Shown piece by piece: positions 1 to 9,988 of a stretch of 64,000 nucleotides of DNA (position 1 is its first letter; every line of letters starts with the position of its first letter). Source of the DNA: Sodalis praecaptivus (GTDB lineage: Bacteria; Pseudomonadota; Gammaproteobacteria; Enterobacterales; Enterobacteriaceae); contig NZ_CP006569.1 in the NCBI RefSeq assembly GCF_000517425.1, positions 930,001 through 994,000 of the forward strand, given 5' to 3'. The translations under genes and the position numbers were made by a program. The notes under the pieces are model-generated. The model did not search any database and was not told the DNA's origin. It saw only the letters and a program-made list of their open reading frames with translations.

Positions 1-350
1 GCGCAGCGGTGGCGGATCAACTGCTCAATCGCCTGGCGCTCTTTATCCAGAATATGATAACCGTTGCCGATAAGCAGAAAATTGCCGGTCTGGTAAGCGA
101 CCTGTTCCACCGCCTTGACCATGGCGCCGAAAAACGGATCCGACACATCGGCGACGATAAGCCCCAAGGTTTCCGTGGACTGCTGCGCCAGCGCGCGGGC
201 GTTGGCGTTGGGGTGGTATTGCAACTGCTCCATCGCCTGCATGACCGCCTGACGCGATCCATCGCTGGTTTTCGGCGAGTGGTTAATCACACGCGAGACG
301 GTGGCGACTGAAACGCCCGCCAGTCTGGCGACATCCTTTATGGTGGCCAT
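1..350 (-). CDS. galR: Galactose operon repressor GalR, N-terminal part (3' end outside window)
   Basis: LacI-family transcriptional repressor. The visible 116 residues hold the complete helix-turn-helix at about residues 3-22 ([20 protein letters not shown]) and the start of the periplasmic-binding-protein-like sugar domain, with [22 protein letters not shown]-type residues nearly identical, from memory, to E. coli GalR. It should bind operators of galactose uptake and catabolism genes and release them on binding galactose. The reverse-strand ATG is at 350-348. The remaining two thirds lie beyond base 1. The next gene is divergent, so the 207-bp gap probably holds both promoters. A GalS paralogue cannot be excluded, but the neighbouring omr and aas genes match the galR locus of E. 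coli. Confidence 0.9.
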   Translation of the reverse strand, partial: MATIKDVARLAGVSVATVSRVINHSPKTSDGSRQAVMQAMEQLQYHPNANARALAQQSTETLGLIVADVSDPFFGAMVKAVEQVAYQTGNFLLIGNGYHILDKERQAIEQLIRHRC

Positions 351-557
351 GAGCACATTTCCGACGTCGGGAAGTCATCGTTTACATTCGCTAGTTTCAC
401 GGAAAATAACTTTAACCGCAAGAAGTTAGCATGATGCGGTAAAAATTAACCGCCGCGGCGGCTATTTCCGGTCATTGGTCGGGCGAAGTATTTTGGCGCC
501 GCCAAAGAAGAAATGGTATTTTCCCGCCAGGTTAACCGGCATTGAAGAGAGCAGGGT

Positions 558-2840
558 ATGGCGATTTCACGTTTTCCGCAATTGGCGCACTGGGGCGCTT
601 TTACCGCAGTCGTAGAGGATGGCACGTTGCTGCGCTGCGAGCCTTTTAAGCACGACCCGCACCCCTCGCCGATGCTGGCGTCTATCGCGCCCATGCTCTA
701 TTCCGACCAGCGCATCCGTAAACCGGCGGTACGCCGCTCCTGGTTAACGGCGCGGGAAAACAGCGATCGCGGCTTGCGCGGCCGTGACGAGTTCGTCGAA
801 GTCGGCTGGGATCGCGCGCTGGATCTCATCGCACAAGAGAATCGCCGGGTGCGGGATCGTTTTGGCGCCGAAGGTATTTTTACCGGCTCTTATGGCTGGT
901 CCTCCGCCGGCCGGGTCCATCACGCCCGCTCGCTGGTGCGGCGTTTTCATTTCGCCGGCGGCGGTGCGGTGGATCAGGCGGGTAATTACAGTTGGGGGGC
1001 GGCCCAGTTCTTTTTACCGCATATTATCGGCAGTTATAGCCCGTTAACCGGTAGGGTGACTAGTTGGCCGAGCGTCATTGCCCATTGTGGGTTGTTTATC
1101 GCCTTCGGCGGGCTGGCGTTAAAAAACGCCCAGGTTTCGTCCGGCGGCGCCGGCGAACATTCGCTCCAGACCTGGTTGGAAAAGTTGGCCGCCAAAGGGA
1201 CGCCGGTTATCAATATCAGCCCAACGCGGGACGACTGTCCCGCCTTTCTTAACGCGGAATGGATCCCTATCCGGCCGAATACCGATACGGCACTGATGCT
1301 GGCGCTGGCTTGGGAAATCCAGCACCACGGCGCGCAGGACCAGACGTTTCTTGAGCGTTATTGCGTCGGCTGGCCGCAGTTGGCCGCCTATTTGCGCGGC
1401 GCAGGGGACGGTTTAGCCAAAACCCCGCAATGGGCCAGCGCGATTACCGGCATCCCCGCCGAGCGTATTCGGCGGTTGGCGCGGCAATTGATGGCGGCGC
1501 CCCGCAGCATGATGACCTGTGCCTATGCGCTTCAGCGCGCCCATCGCGGCGAGCAACCCTATTGGATGGTGATTGCGCTAGCGGCAATGCTCGGGCAGAT
1601 AGGCCTGCCGGGAGGCGGTTTCGCCTTCGGTCACGGCTCAATGAACGGCGTGGGTAATCCACGGCTGGACGCCTTGGCCCCCAGTTTGCCGTTAGGCGTC
1701 AACCCGGCCGCCGACCTGACCATACCGGTCGCGCGCATTGCCGATATGCTGCTGCATCCCGGCGGTGAGTACAGCTTTCAGGGGCAGCAGCGGCGTTATC
1801 CCGCTATTGACATGATTTACTGGGCGGGTGGCAACCCCTTCCATCATCATCAGCAACTGAACCGGCTGTTGGCGGGCTGGCGCAAGCCGGCCACCGTCGT
1901 CGTGCAGGATATCTGGTGGACGCCGGCCGCCAAGCTGGCCGATATTGTGCTGCCGGTCACGACCTCGCTGGAGCGCAACGATATCGGCGGTTCATCGCGC
2001 GATCGCTATGTCCTGGCGATGCAACAGGCGGTGGCGCCGCTGCATCAGGCGCGCAATGACTTCACCATTTTCGCTGAACTCGCGGAGCGTCTCGGTTATC
2101 GGGAAGCCTTTACCGGCGGGCGCGACGAACGTGGCTGGATCGAGACGTTATATCAGCAAAGCGCGCTATCCCATGCCGCCGCTGGCCATTGCTGGCCGTC
2201 TTTCGACACTTTTTGGCGGCAAGGTTATCTGGAGGTGCCTGCTCCCGCGGAAGACTATGTGTTTATGGCGGACTTTCGCCAGGATCCGCAGCGGCATCCG
2301 TTGCATACCCCGAGCGGCCGTATCGAACTTTTCAGCGAAACCATTGCCGGTTTTGCCTACAAAGATTTTGGGCCGCTGCCGGAATGGCGTCCGCCGGCGG
2401 AATGGCTGGGGGACGATCGTGCAGCGCGCTATCCGCTGCATCTTATCACCGTCCAGCCCCACGATCGGCTGCACAGTCAATTAGACCCGGCGCCGCTGGC
2501 GCAGGCCAACAAAACCGCCGGGCGCGAGACGCTCTACCTGCATCCCGCGGACGCCGCACGGCGCGGCATCGCCGATGGCGAGCAGGTCAGCGTGTATAAC
2601 GATCGCGGCCGTTTGCTGGCGGGTGCCAGGCTTAGCGATGGCGTGGCGCCGGGGGTCACGCTGATGGCGACCGGCGCCTGGTTTACCCCAACCTGGCGGG
2701 AGGACGACTTGCCCGCCACGGAACAGTCCGGCAATCCCAATGTGCTGACGCTGGATATCGGCACCTCGCCGCTGACCCAGGGACCGAACGCCATGAGCTG
2801 TCTGGTGGAGGTCAGCCGCTGTCCGCCCGAGGCGACCTAG
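558..2840 (+). CDS. bisC: BisC-type molybdopterin oxidoreductase (biotin/methionine sulfoxide reductase)
   Basis: A 760-residue member of the DMSO reductase superfamily, the length expected for BisC (about 777) and TorZ/TorA-like enzymes. Family marks include GNYSWGAAQ around residues 142-150, where Ser145 is the likely molybdenum ligand, ERNDIGGSSRDRY in the cofactor-binding part, and the C-terminal molydopterin-dinucleotide-binding domain (QPHDRLHSQLD). There is no twin-arginine signal peptide and no N-terminal Fe-S cysteine motif, which fits cytoplasmic BisC rather than periplasmic TorA or DmsA. It would reduce biotin sulfoxide or free methionine sulfoxide. GAAGAGAGCAGGG precedes the ATG. 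It stands alone between galR and omrA, where E. coli has no such gene, so its position is accessory. The exact substrate is inferred. Confidence 0.8.
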   Translation: MAISRFPQLAHWGAFTAVVEDGTLLRCEPFKHDPHPSPMLASIAPMLYSDQRIRKPAVRRSWLTARENSDRGLRGRDEFVEVGWDRALDLIAQENRRVRDRFGAEGIFTGSYGWSSAGRVHHARSLVRRFHFAGGGAVDQAGNYSWGAAQFFLPHIIGSYSPLTGRVTSWPSVIAHCGLFIAFGGLALKNAQVSSGGAGEHSLQTWLEKLAAKGTPVINISPTRDDCPAFLNAEWIPIRPNTDTALMLALAWEIQHHGAQDQTFLERYCVGWPQLAAYLRGAGDGLAKTPQWASAITGIPAERIRRLARQLMAAPRSMMTCAYALQRAHRGEQPYWMVIALAAMLGQIGLPGGGFAFGHGSMNGVGNPRLDALAPSLPLGVNPAADLTIPVARIADMLLHPGGEYSFQGQQRRYPAIDMIYWAGGNPFHHHQQLNRLLAGWRKPATVVVQDIWWTPAAKLADIVLPVTTSLERNDIGGSSRDRYVLAMQQAVAPLHQARNDFTIFAELAERLGYREAFTGGRDERGWIETLYQQSALSHAAAGHCWPSFDTFWRQGYLEVPAPAEDYVFMADFRQDPQRHPLHTPSGRIELFSETIAGFAYKDFGPLPEWRPPAEWLGDDRAARYPLHLITVQPHDRLHSQLDPAPLAQANKTAGRETLYLHPADAARRGIADGEQVSVYNDRGRLLAGARLSDGVAPGVTLMATGAWFTPTWREDDLPATEQSGNPNVLTLDIGTSPLTQGPNAMSCLVEVSRCPPEAT

Positions 2841-3133
2841 CGGGAGGGCATGAGGCGGGGGCGGCATCTCACCGCGCGTGCCAGGGGCAGCGCTATGAGC
2901 TGTCTCCTAGGGTTCCGCCGCTGTTTGCCTGTCACTCCTAATATTTGACGATGTCCGTCGTCGCCGGCTGGCCTGCCAGCGGTCGCCGCCTTTCCCGCGG
3001 CGGTGGCGAAAGCGGCCCTGACGGGCGAGATGTTTATAATCCTGGGACAATTTTTACAGTTGGTTTCACTTCGAGCGGTAATCTTGCGATTGTTCGGTAG
3101 TGATGAGGCGTCAGGGGCATTAGAGTGTGTACT

Positions 3134-3226
3134 CCCAGAGGTATTGATTGGTGAGAAATCAACATACTCTGTATGTTGAAACCATTTCAGTTGCACCAAC
3201 CTACGCGGACGCGTAGGTTTTTTTTT
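3134..3226 (+). ncRNA. omrA: OmrA/OmrB small regulatory RNA (single copy, OmrA-like)
   Basis: The first 20 or so bases (CCCAGAGGTATTGATTGGTG, 3134-3153) match the conserved 5' seed of E. coli OmrA/OmrB, which pairs with mRNAs of outer-membrane proteins such as ompT, cirA and fecA and with ompR and csgD. The 3' end is a GC hairpin (ACCTACGCG/CGCGTAGGT, about 3199-3218) followed by nine T residues, the Hfq-dependent terminator. A TAGAGT -10 element lies at 3121-3126, eight bases before the predicted start. The central part differs from E. coli, as expected for this family. In E. coli two tandem copies lie between aas and galR; only one is seen here. Activation by OmpR is known for the family; no OmpR site was identified with certainty. 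Confidence 0.93.
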
Positions 3227-3358
3227 GCCCGCGATCCCTCTCTTTTCCCCGCTTTGCGCCGGACGCGCGCTTTCCCCACGCGGGTCTGCTAGTATTCCTG
3301 CCGCCGATGAAAACCTTTACGGCCCGTCCTGCGTGGCCCTCGCCGGAGATAACCGCCT

Positions 3359-4063
3359 ATGCCTGCTTATAATGAGTATGACCAACCGATTGGTGACGCC
3401 CTGTGCGCCTGGCAAGCGCGCCCCCAACCGCAGCGCGTGGTGCTGACCGGCCGCAGCTGCCGGCTGGAGCCGCTGACGGCGGCGCACTTTGATACGTTAT
3501 ACGACGCCTGGGCACAGGCGGAAGACGGCCGTGACTGGACTTACCTGCCGGTGGAGCGCCCCGCGAGCCGGCAGGCGTGCCGCGTCTGGCTGACGGCGCT
3601 GGCCGCCAGCGAAGATCCGCTTTTCTTCACCGTGGTGGACCGCGATGGCGATCGGGCGGTGGGAACGGTGGCGTTGATGCGTATTGCACCGGCGCACGGC
3701 GTGGCGGAAATCGGCTGGGTGAACTGGTCGCGGGGAATGCGGCGTTCGCGCATGGGTACCGAAGCCATCGCGCTGCTGCTGGCGTATCTGTTCGATACCC
3801 TCGGCTACCGGCGCTGCGAATGGAAATGCGATAGCCTGAACGCACCGTCGCGCCAGGCCGCGCGCAGGCTGGGATTTTGCTACGAAGGCACTTTCCGCCA
3901 AGCGATCGTCACCAAGGGCCGCAATCGCGACACCAGCTGGTTTGCCATCGTTGACGCGGACTGGCCGGCTATCCGGGCCGCCTATACCGCCTGGCTGGCG
4001 AATGACAACGTCGACGCCAATGGCGGACAGCGGCGCGCCCTTGGCGAATTCATGCCGGCCTAG
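3359..4063 (+). CDS. GNAT-family acetyltransferase (RimJ/RimL type)
   Basis: A 234-residue protein with the Acetyltransf_3 layout: a first strand LTGRSCRLEPLTAAHFDTLYDAW near residue 30, a central acetyl-CoA-binding region around EIGWVNWSRGMRRSRMGTEAIALLLAYLFDTLGYRRCEWKCDSLNAPSRQAARRLGFCYEGTF-type residues at about 120-180, and a short C-terminal tail. The NAPSRQAARRLGF motif is typical of protein and small-molecule N-acetyltransferases related to RimJ, RimL and SpeG. The substrate cannot be told from the sequence. GGAGAT eight bases before the ATG supports this start. It lies between omrA and aas on the same strand as aas, 179 bp apart, where E. coli has no gene, and is probably transcribed on its own. 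Confidence 0.75.
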   Translation: MPAYNEYDQPIGDALCAWQARPQPQRVVLTGRSCRLEPLTAAHFDTLYDAWAQAEDGRDWTYLPVERPASRQACRVWLTALAASEDPLFFTVVDRDGDRAVGTVALMRIAPAHGVAEIGWVNWSRGMRRSRMGTEAIALLLAYLFDTLGYRRCEWKCDSLNAPSRQAARRLGFCYEGTFRQAIVTKGRNRDTSWFAIVDADWPAIRAAYTAWLANDNVDANGGQRRALGEFMPA

Positions 4064-4242
4064 CGTCGTCCGCGCGGCGTTGCCGGTGCGGTATGTCTTT
4101 AACCTGCTAAGATTAATCGACATAATGATGAGGCAGGATCCGTTCATCGGCCCGGCGAGCGAGCCGCTCCCCGCGGACGGATGACCGGCGCGCCGGCGTT
4201 GCCATGTCGGCCCCCGCCAGAAGAGATACATAAGGAGATGGC

Positions 4243-6399
4243 ATGCTTTTTAAGGTTTTGCGTCTGCTGTTCAGGCTGATGTACCGGGTCGAAATCATTG
4301 GCGATACCCGCCTGTTGACGCAACCCCGGGTCATGTTGACCCCTAATCACGTCTCGTTTCTCGATGGCATTCTACTGGCGGTGTTTTTACCGGTAAAGCC
4401 GGTGTTCGCGATTTATACCACCTTGGACAATGCCTGGTTTATGCCCCTGATTCGGCGCTATGCCGATATTATTTCGCTTAACCCCACCCGGCCGCACAGC
4501 ATCAAACAACTGATCAAGGCCGTCGGTCAAGGCCGGCCGGTGGTGGTATTTCCAGAGGGGCGGCTGACCGTTACCGGCGCGCTGATGAAGGTGTATGACG
4601 GCGCGGCGTTCGTCGCGGCGCGCGCTGATGCGCTGGTGGTGCCGATGTGGATAGACGGTCCCGAGTTTACCCCTTTTAGCCGCATGGGAGGGATTTTCCG
4701 CCGCCGCTGGTTTCCCAAAATTACCCTGACGCTGCTGGCGCCGACGCCGCTACCGATGCCGGAAGGCCGCCGCGCGCGCGATCGCCGCCGCGCCGCCGGC
4801 GAACGGCTGCGGACAATCATGATGAACGCGCGTATGGCTTCCCGTCCTGCGCTGACGCTGTATGACGGTTTACTGCAGGCGATGCGGCGCTATGGCGACA
4901 GCAAGCCCTGCATGACCGACATGACGCTGAAAACCGATAGCTATCATGTTTTGCTGAAAAAAAGCCTGGGGGTCAGCCGGATTTTGCAGCGCCTGGCCGC
5001 GCCGGGTGAACATGTGGGTCTGTTGCTGCCGAACGCCACCATCACCGCCGCCGCGGTTATCGGTGCGCTGATCCGCGGCAGGGTGCCCGCCATGCTGAAC
5101 TATACCGCCGGCGTCGGCGCCCTGAACCACGCGGTGGACGCCGCCGGGCTGAAAATCATTGTCAGCTCCCGTCAGTTTCTCGATAAAGCGCGTTTAACGG
5201 ATTTGCCTACGCAGGTGACCGGCGCGCGCTGGGTATTCCTGGAGGATCTGCGCCACAGCTTGACGCTGTACGACAAGCTGTGGACCCTATGTCATCTGTT
5301 GGCGCCGGCGCGGGCCGCGCGGGCGCAGCGTCCTGACGATAGCGCGCTGATTCTGTTTACGTCCGGATCCGAAGGCACGCCGAAAGCGGTCGTGCATTCC
5401 CACCGCAGCATCATGGCCAATATAGAGCAGATACGTACCGTGGCCGACTTTACCCCGCGGGACAAATTCATGTCGGCGCTTCCGCTGTTCCACGCCTTCG
5501 GTCTGACGGTGGGGCTGTTTACGCCGCTGATGACCGGCGCCCAGGTACTGCTTTATCCCAGTCCGCTGCATTACCGGATTATCCCGGAACTGGTATATGA
5601 CCAGAACTGCACCGTGTTGTTCGGCACCTCTACGTTCCTTGGCCATTATGGGCGTTTCGCCCACCCGTACGACTTTGCCCGTCTGCGCTATGTGGTGTCG
5701 GGGGCGGAAAAACTGTCCGATGCCACCCGCCAACTGTGGCAGGAGCGATTCGGGCTGCGTATTTTGGAGGGCTATGGCGTCACCGAATGCGCGCCGGTGG
5801 TGGCGATCAATGTCCCGATGGCGGCCAAGCCGCATAGCGTCGGCCAGATCTTGCCCGCCATGGATGCCCGGCTGATCGCGGTGGCGGGTATCGAGCATGG
5901 GGGGAGGTTGCAACTGCGCGGGCCGAATATCATGAAAGGCTACCTGCGCGTCGGCAGCGGCGGCGCGGTGGAGCCGCCCGCCGCCGAGAACACCGACGGG
6001 CAGAGCGAGCCGGGCTGGTATGACACTGGGGATATCGTCACGCTGGACGAGCAGGGTTTTTGTACTATTCAAGGGCGGGTAAAACGCTTCGCAAAACTGG
6101 CGGGAGAAATGGTGTCGCTGGAGAGCGTCGAACAATTGGCGCTCAGCGTATCGCCGGACGCCCGGCACGGCGCCACCACCCGCAGCGATAATGCGCGCGG
6201 GGAGGGACTGGTGCTTTTCACCACCGACGCCGGCCTGACGCGGGATAAGTTGTTACAGCAGGCGCGTAAGCAGGGCGCGGCGGAAATTACCGTACCGCGC
6301 GACATCCGGCATATCGCGTCGCTGCCGCTGCTGGGCAGCGGTAAACCCGATTATGTCACCCTCGGCGAAATGGCGGCTCAGCCGGAGTCTGATGCATGA
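4243..6399 (+). CDS. aas: Bifunctional 2-acylglycerophosphoethanolamine acyltransferase / acyl-ACP synthetase Aas
   Basis: Inner-membrane enzyme that re-acylates lyso-phosphatidylethanolamine using acyl-ACP it makes itself. The 718 residues match the usual 719. The N-terminal acyltransferase domain carries NHVSFLD at 35-41 (the HX4D catalytic motif) and FPEGR at 103-107. The C-terminal AMP-dependent synthetase domain carries [12 protein letters not shown] at about 370-381 and a YGVTE adenylation motif (GYGVTECAP). AAGGAGATGGC precedes the ATG. The stop overlaps the lplT start (ATGA), so the two are co-transcribed and probably translationally coupled. Together they import and repair lysophospholipids made by outer-membrane PldA and by lipoprotein acylation. 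Confidence 0.96.
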   Translation: MLFKVLRLLFRLMYRVEIIGDTRLLTQPRVMLTPNHVSFLDGILLAVFLPVKPVFAIYTTLDNAWFMPLIRRYADIISLNPTRPHSIKQLIKAVGQGRPVVVFPEGRLTVTGALMKVYDGAAFVAARADALVVPMWIDGPEFTPFSRMGGIFRRRWFPKITLTLLAPTPLPMPEGRRARDRRRAAGERLRTIMMNARMASRPALTLYDGLLQAMRRYGDSKPCMTDMTLKTDSYHVLLKKSLGVSRILQRLAAPGEHVGLLLPNATITAAAVIGALIRGRVPAMLNYTAGVGALNHAVDAAGLKIIVSSRQFLDKARLTDLPTQVTGARWVFLEDLRHSLTLYDKLWTLCHLLAPARAARAQRPDDSALILFTSGSEGTPKAVVHSHRSIMANIEQIRTVADFTPRDKFMSALPLFHAFGLTVGLFTPLMTGAQVLLYPSPLHYRIIPELVYDQNCTVLFGTSTFLGHYGRFAHPYDFARLRYVVSGAEKLSDATRQLWQERFGLRILEGYGVTECAPVVAINVPMAAKPHSVGQILPAMDARLIAVAGIEHGGRLQLRGPNIMKGYLRVGSGGAVEPPAAENTDGQSEPGWYDTGDIVTLDEQGFCTIQGRVKRFAKLAGEMVSLESVEQLALSVSPDARHGATTRSDNARGEGLVLFTTDAGLTRDKLLQQARKQGAAEITVPRDIRHIASLPLLGSGKPDYVTLGEMAAQPESDA

Positions 6400-7613
6400 T
6401 GTCTTCCCATGACGGGGCCCCGGCGGGCGGGCTGTGGTCACGATCGATGATGGCGGTGATGGTGGCGCAGTTTTTCTCGGCGTTCGGCGACAACGCGCTC
6501 CTGTTCGCCACGCTGGCGCTAATGAAAACGCTGCACTATCCCGACTGGAGCCAGCCGATACTGCAAATGCTGTTTGTCGGCGCCTATATCGTCCTGGCGC
6601 CGTTCGTCGGTCATTTCGCCGATGGTTTCCCCAAAGGTCGGGTCATGATGGTGGCCAACGGCGTGAAGTTGGTCGGCACGCTACTCGTCTGTTTCGGCGG
6701 CGATCCGTTCCTGGGCTATTGTCTGGTGGGCGTCGGCGCCGCGGCTTACTCCCCGGCCAAATACGGCATTCTCGGCGAGCTGACCACCGGTGACCAATTG
6801 GTGCGGGCCAATGGGTTGATGGAAGGCTCTACCATTGCCGCCATCCTCATCGGGTCGGTGGCCGGCGGTGTGCTGGCGGATTGGCATGTTGCCGGCGCGC
6901 TGGCGATTTGCGCGCTGACGTATGGATTAGCGATGCTGGCCAATCTGTTTATTCCTCGGCTGACGGCGGCGCGCACCCGCCCTCACCACCGGCCGCTGGA
7001 GATGATGCGCGCTTTTTACGATCACTGCCGTCTGCTGGGACGGGACGGTCAGACCCGCTTCGCCATTATCGGCACCAGTTTGTTCTGGGGGGCGGGCGTG
7101 ACGCTGCGTTTCCTGCTGGTGCTCTGGGTCCCGGTGGCGCTGGGCATTACGGATAACACGACGCCGACCACCCTGAACGCCATGGTGGCGGTGGGCATTG
7201 TTTTTGGCGCCGCCGCCGCCGCCCGGTTTATCCGGCTGGAAACGGTACGCCGCTGCATGCCGGCGGGAATAGTGTTGGGCGGCGCGGTGGTGATGTTCAG
7301 CGTGCAGCATCACCTGCTGCCCGCTTATGGGCTGCTGGCCGTTATCGGTATGCTGGGCGGTTTCTTCATCGTACCGCTTAACGCCCTGTTACAGCACCGT
7401 GGACAGCAGAGCGTCGGTGCCGGCAACGCTATCGCCGTGCAAAATTTCGCCGAAAATATTGCCATGCTGCTGATGCTGGGGCTGTATACGCTGGTGGTGT
7501 CATTACAGGTAGCGGCGGCGGCGATAGGGGTAGGCTTCGGTCTGCTGTTCGCGCTGGCGATCGCCGTGCTCTGGTGGTTTAGCCGCGGGGAGGCGCGCGG
7601 CAGCCAACGGTAG
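6396..7613 (+). CDS. lplT: Lysophospholipid transporter LplT
   Basis: Major facilitator superfamily protein of 405 residues (E. coli 397) with about twelve hydrophobic segments. It flips lysophosphatidylethanolamine and lysophosphatidylglycerol across the inner membrane to Aas. Recognisable stretches are [17 protein letters not shown] in the first membrane segment and [32 protein letters not shown] after segment four, both typical of LplT. The start ATG overlaps the aas stop by four bases. The gene runs convergently into tas; the 62-bp gap holds inverted GGCAAG/CTTGCC sequences but no clear T-tract terminator. Confidence 0.95.
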   Translation: MMSSHDGAPAGGLWSRSMMAVMVAQFFSAFGDNALLFATLALMKTLHYPDWSQPILQMLFVGAYIVLAPFVGHFADGFPKGRVMMVANGVKLVGTLLVCFGGDPFLGYCLVGVGAAAYSPAKYGILGELTTGDQLVRANGLMEGSTIAAILIGSVAGGVLADWHVAGALAICALTYGLAMLANLFIPRLTAARTRPHHRPLEMMRAFYDHCRLLGRDGQTRFAIIGTSLFWGAGVTLRFLLVLWVPVALGITDNTTPTTLNAMVAVGIVFGAAAAARFIRLETVRRCMPAGIVLGGAVVMFSVQHHLLPAYGLLAVIGMLGGFFIVPLNALLQHRGQQSVGAGNAIAVQNFAENIAMLLMLGLYTLVVSLQVAAAAIGVGFGLLFALAIAVLWWFSRGEARGSQR

Positions 7614-7675
7614 CGCCAGGGCAAGCCTTGCGCCTCCCTTGCCGGCGCTGCGCTCCCCGCCCGGCGCGCCGTTTT

Positions 7676-8716
7676 TTAGGGCGCGGGGAAGGTGTAGCGG
7701 CCGTGAATCTCTTCGAGTGAAGCCAGCAGCGTCTCGTCGAGATCCAGCGTCAGGCTGTCAAGGTTGCTTTGCAACTGTTCGAGGGTGGTTGCGCCAAGCA
7801 GCGTCGAGGCGACGAACGGCTGACGACGAACGAACGCCAGCGCCATCTGCGCCGGATCCAGCCCGTGGCGGTTCGCCAGCGCGACATACTCGGCGATCGC
7901 CGCCTGGGTATGCGGAGCGCTATAGCGAGTAAAGCGGCTAAAGAGCGTATTCCGCGCGCCGGCCGGCCGGGCGCCGTGCAGATATTTGCCGCTCAGGGTG
8001 CCGAACGCCAGGCTGGAGTAGGCCAAAAGCTCCAGTCCCTCAAACTGGCTTATTTCCGCCATTCCCACCTCAAAACTGCGGTTGAGCAAACTATAGGGAT
8101 TTTGCACCGTGACAATGCGCGGTAGCCCGTGCTTTTCCGCCAACTGCAGATAGCGCATCGCCCCCCAAGGGGTTTCATTGGAAATGCCGATATAGCGAAT
8201 TTTCCCGGCACGGACCTGCTCATTCAGGGCCTCCAGCGTTTCCAGCAGCGTGACCGGCAGTTTCTCATCGGTGTAACGATAGTTTAATTTGCCGAAGCAG
8301 TTGGTGCTGCGCTGCGGCCAATGCACCTGATATAAATCCAGATAATCGGTGTTCAGGCGCCGCAGGCTGTCTTCCAGCGCCTGACGGATGTTTTTGCGAT
8401 CCAGCATTTGCTGCGGCCGGACCTCCAAATCGTTGCCGCGCGCCGGGCCGAGCACTTTACTGGCCAAAACGATCTTTTCGCGCTGACCGCGGCGCTTTAA
8501 CCAGCTACCGATATAGCGCTCCGTCAGCCCCTGGGTTTCAGGACGGGGCGGTACGGGGTACATTTCCGCGGTGTCAATTAAGTTAACGCCGCTGGCGAGA
8601 GCGAGATCGAGTTGGTCATGGGCTTGCGCTTCGCTGTTTTGTTCGCCGAAAGTCATGGTACCCAGGCCGAGCACGCTGACTTCCAAAGAACTATGGGGAA
8701 TACGGTGATAAAACAT
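7676..8716 (-). CDS. tas: Aldo-keto reductase Tas
   Basis: A TIM-barrel NADPH-dependent aldo-keto reductase, 346 residues, exactly the length of E. coli Tas. The catalytic tetrad is visible as Asp48, Tyr53 (IDTAEMYPV), Lys87 (LASKV) and His132 (YQVHWP). The start at 8716 (MFYHRIPHSSLEV) was preferred to an in-frame codon 15 residues upstream because it matches the family N-terminus and has GAGGAA about seven bases before it. The physiological substrate is not established; multicopy tas suppresses tyrosine auxotrophy in starving E. coli. Convergent with lplT. Confidence 0.95.
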   Translation of the reverse strand: MFYHRIPHSSLEVSVLGLGTMTFGEQNSEAQAHDQLDLALASGVNLIDTAEMYPVPPRPETQGLTERYIGSWLKRRGQREKIVLASKVLGPARGNDLEVRPQQMLDRKNIRQALEDSLRRLNTDYLDLYQVHWPQRSTNCFGKLNYRYTDEKLPVTLLETLEALNEQVRAGKIRYIGISNETPWGAMRYLQLAEKHGLPRIVTVQNPYSLLNRSFEVGMAEISQFEGLELLAYSSLAFGTLSGKYLHGARPAGARNTLFSRFTRYSAPHTQAAIAEYVALANRHGLDPAQMALAFVRRQPFVASTLLGATTLEQLQSNLDSLTLDLDETLLASLEEIHGRYTFPAP

Positions 8717-8841
8717 CAGGGCAGGTTCCTCAGTGACGTAAACGTACAGGCGTGATCGCACCGCCTTGACTGACTATAACCAAGCCGAGGCGGGGGGAGA
8801 AGGGGAAAATTAAACCTGCGGCGCGCTGCCGGGCGCGGGGA

Positions 8842-9060
8842 TCATCTTTCGATGATCTGCGAAACATCGTTGCCGTTGATTTGCCTTTCGTTGCCACGTT
8901 CGTCGGTATAACGGATTAGACCGGTGGTTTTATCGATTTCAGGCTTGCCGTCGGTCAATATCATCTGGCCATCTTTGGTCGCCATGACGTAATCACTGGT
9001 GCAGCCGGCAAGCAGCGCGACGCCGAATAACGCCGGCATCAGCAGAAAGCGTGTTTTCAT
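8842..9060 (-). CDS. ygdR: YgdI/YgdR-family small lipoprotein (YgdR)
   Basis: A 72-residue lipoprotein with a type II signal peptide; the lipobox LLAGC places the lipidated cysteine at residue 20. The mature part ([19 protein letters not shown], then [13 protein letters not shown] at the end) is the DUF903 small beta-fold shared with YgdI, which is encoded at 44180. Asp is not at position +2 of the mature protein (Ser instead), so export to the outer membrane by Lol is expected. The function is unknown. It lies between tas and ygdQ, as in E. coli. Confidence 0.93.
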   Translation of the reverse strand: MKTRFLLMPALFGVALLAGCTSDYVMATKDGQMILTDGKPEIDKTTGLIRYTDERGNERQINGNDVSQIIER

Positions 9061-9179
9061 TATCGTTTTCCATCCATTAAGAGACCTATATCGTTAACAT
9101 CATAGGCAAAAAACATCGCCTGCACTAGCGATGCGGGCGAAAATTCCCGCGCCCTTTTCCATTGCGTGTCGAGGCGCGT

Positions 9180-9911
9180 TCAGGCATCGGGGCCGGAAGG
9201 CCGCTGACCGGCTTTTTTATTGCGTAAGAGATTCAGCGTTTCCACCGCCAGCGAGAAAAACATGGCGAAATAGATATACCCTTTCGGCACGTCGATAGCC
9301 GCACTTTCCAGAATCAGCGCGCCGCCAACCAAAATCAAAAACGCCAGCGCCAGCATTTTGACCGACGGGTGTCTATCGACAAATTCGCCTATCGGCCGGG
9401 CGGCAAAGAGCATTATCGCCACCGCGATGATGACCGCCGCCATCATGATAAACAAATGGGAGGACAGGCCTACCGCGGTGATGACCGAGTCCAGACTGAG
9501 AATAATATCGAGCATCATGATCTGAGTTATGGCGCCGAGATAGGATTGGACCGTGCTGTCCTCGCCGCCAGCGCTGCCGTGGAACGATTCCATTATCTCC
9601 CGGCACGATTTCCAGATAAGAAAAATGCCGCCGAAAAACAAAATCAGATCCCGGGCGGAAATAGGGTGTTCCAGTAGATAAAACAGCGGTTTGACCAGAT
9701 GGCTGACCCAGGCGATCGCGGCCAGCAGGCCGAGTCGCATCACCATGGCGCCAAACAGACCCAGGCGGCGGGCGCTGCTTTGCTGTGAGGGAGGAAGTTT
9801 GGCGACGACCACGGACAGGAAAACAATATTATCAATACCCAGGACGATTTCCAGAAGGGTCAGGGTTCCCAACGCCAGCCATGCGTCCGGATCGGCAATC
9901 CAATCAAACAT
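9180..9911 (-). CDS. ygdQ: TerC-family integral membrane protein YgdQ
   Basis: A polytopic inner-membrane protein of the TerC/Alx family, about seven hydrophobic segments. The conserved acidic membrane motif LEIVLGIDNIVFL lies near the N-terminus and LDIILSLDSVITAVGL in the second half; such Asp residues are proposed to bind metal ions in the family. TerC relatives are linked to manganese export and metal handling, but YgdQ itself has no proven role. The start at 9911 (MFDWIADPDAW, 243 residues) is preferred to the ATG nine bases upstream, because AGGTGA directly abuts the upstream ATG and is well spaced only for the downstream one. Confidence 0.9.
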   Translation of the reverse strand: MFDWIADPDAWLALGTLTLLEIVLGIDNIVFLSVVVAKLPPSQQSSARRLGLFGAMVMRLGLLAAIAWVSHLVKPLFYLLEHPISARDLILFFGGIFLIWKSCREIMESFHGSAGGEDSTVQSYLGAITQIMMLDIILSLDSVITAVGLSSHLFIMMAAVIIAVAIMLFAARPIGEFVDRHPSVKMLALAFLILVGGALILESAAIDVPKGYIYFAMFFSLAVETLNLLRNKKAGQRPSGPDA

Positions 9912-9988
9912 TACACACATTCACCTAAACGAAACATAAACGATAATTATACGCGGTGTTGTCGGTGGGCTGGCAAGAGAAAACGCAG

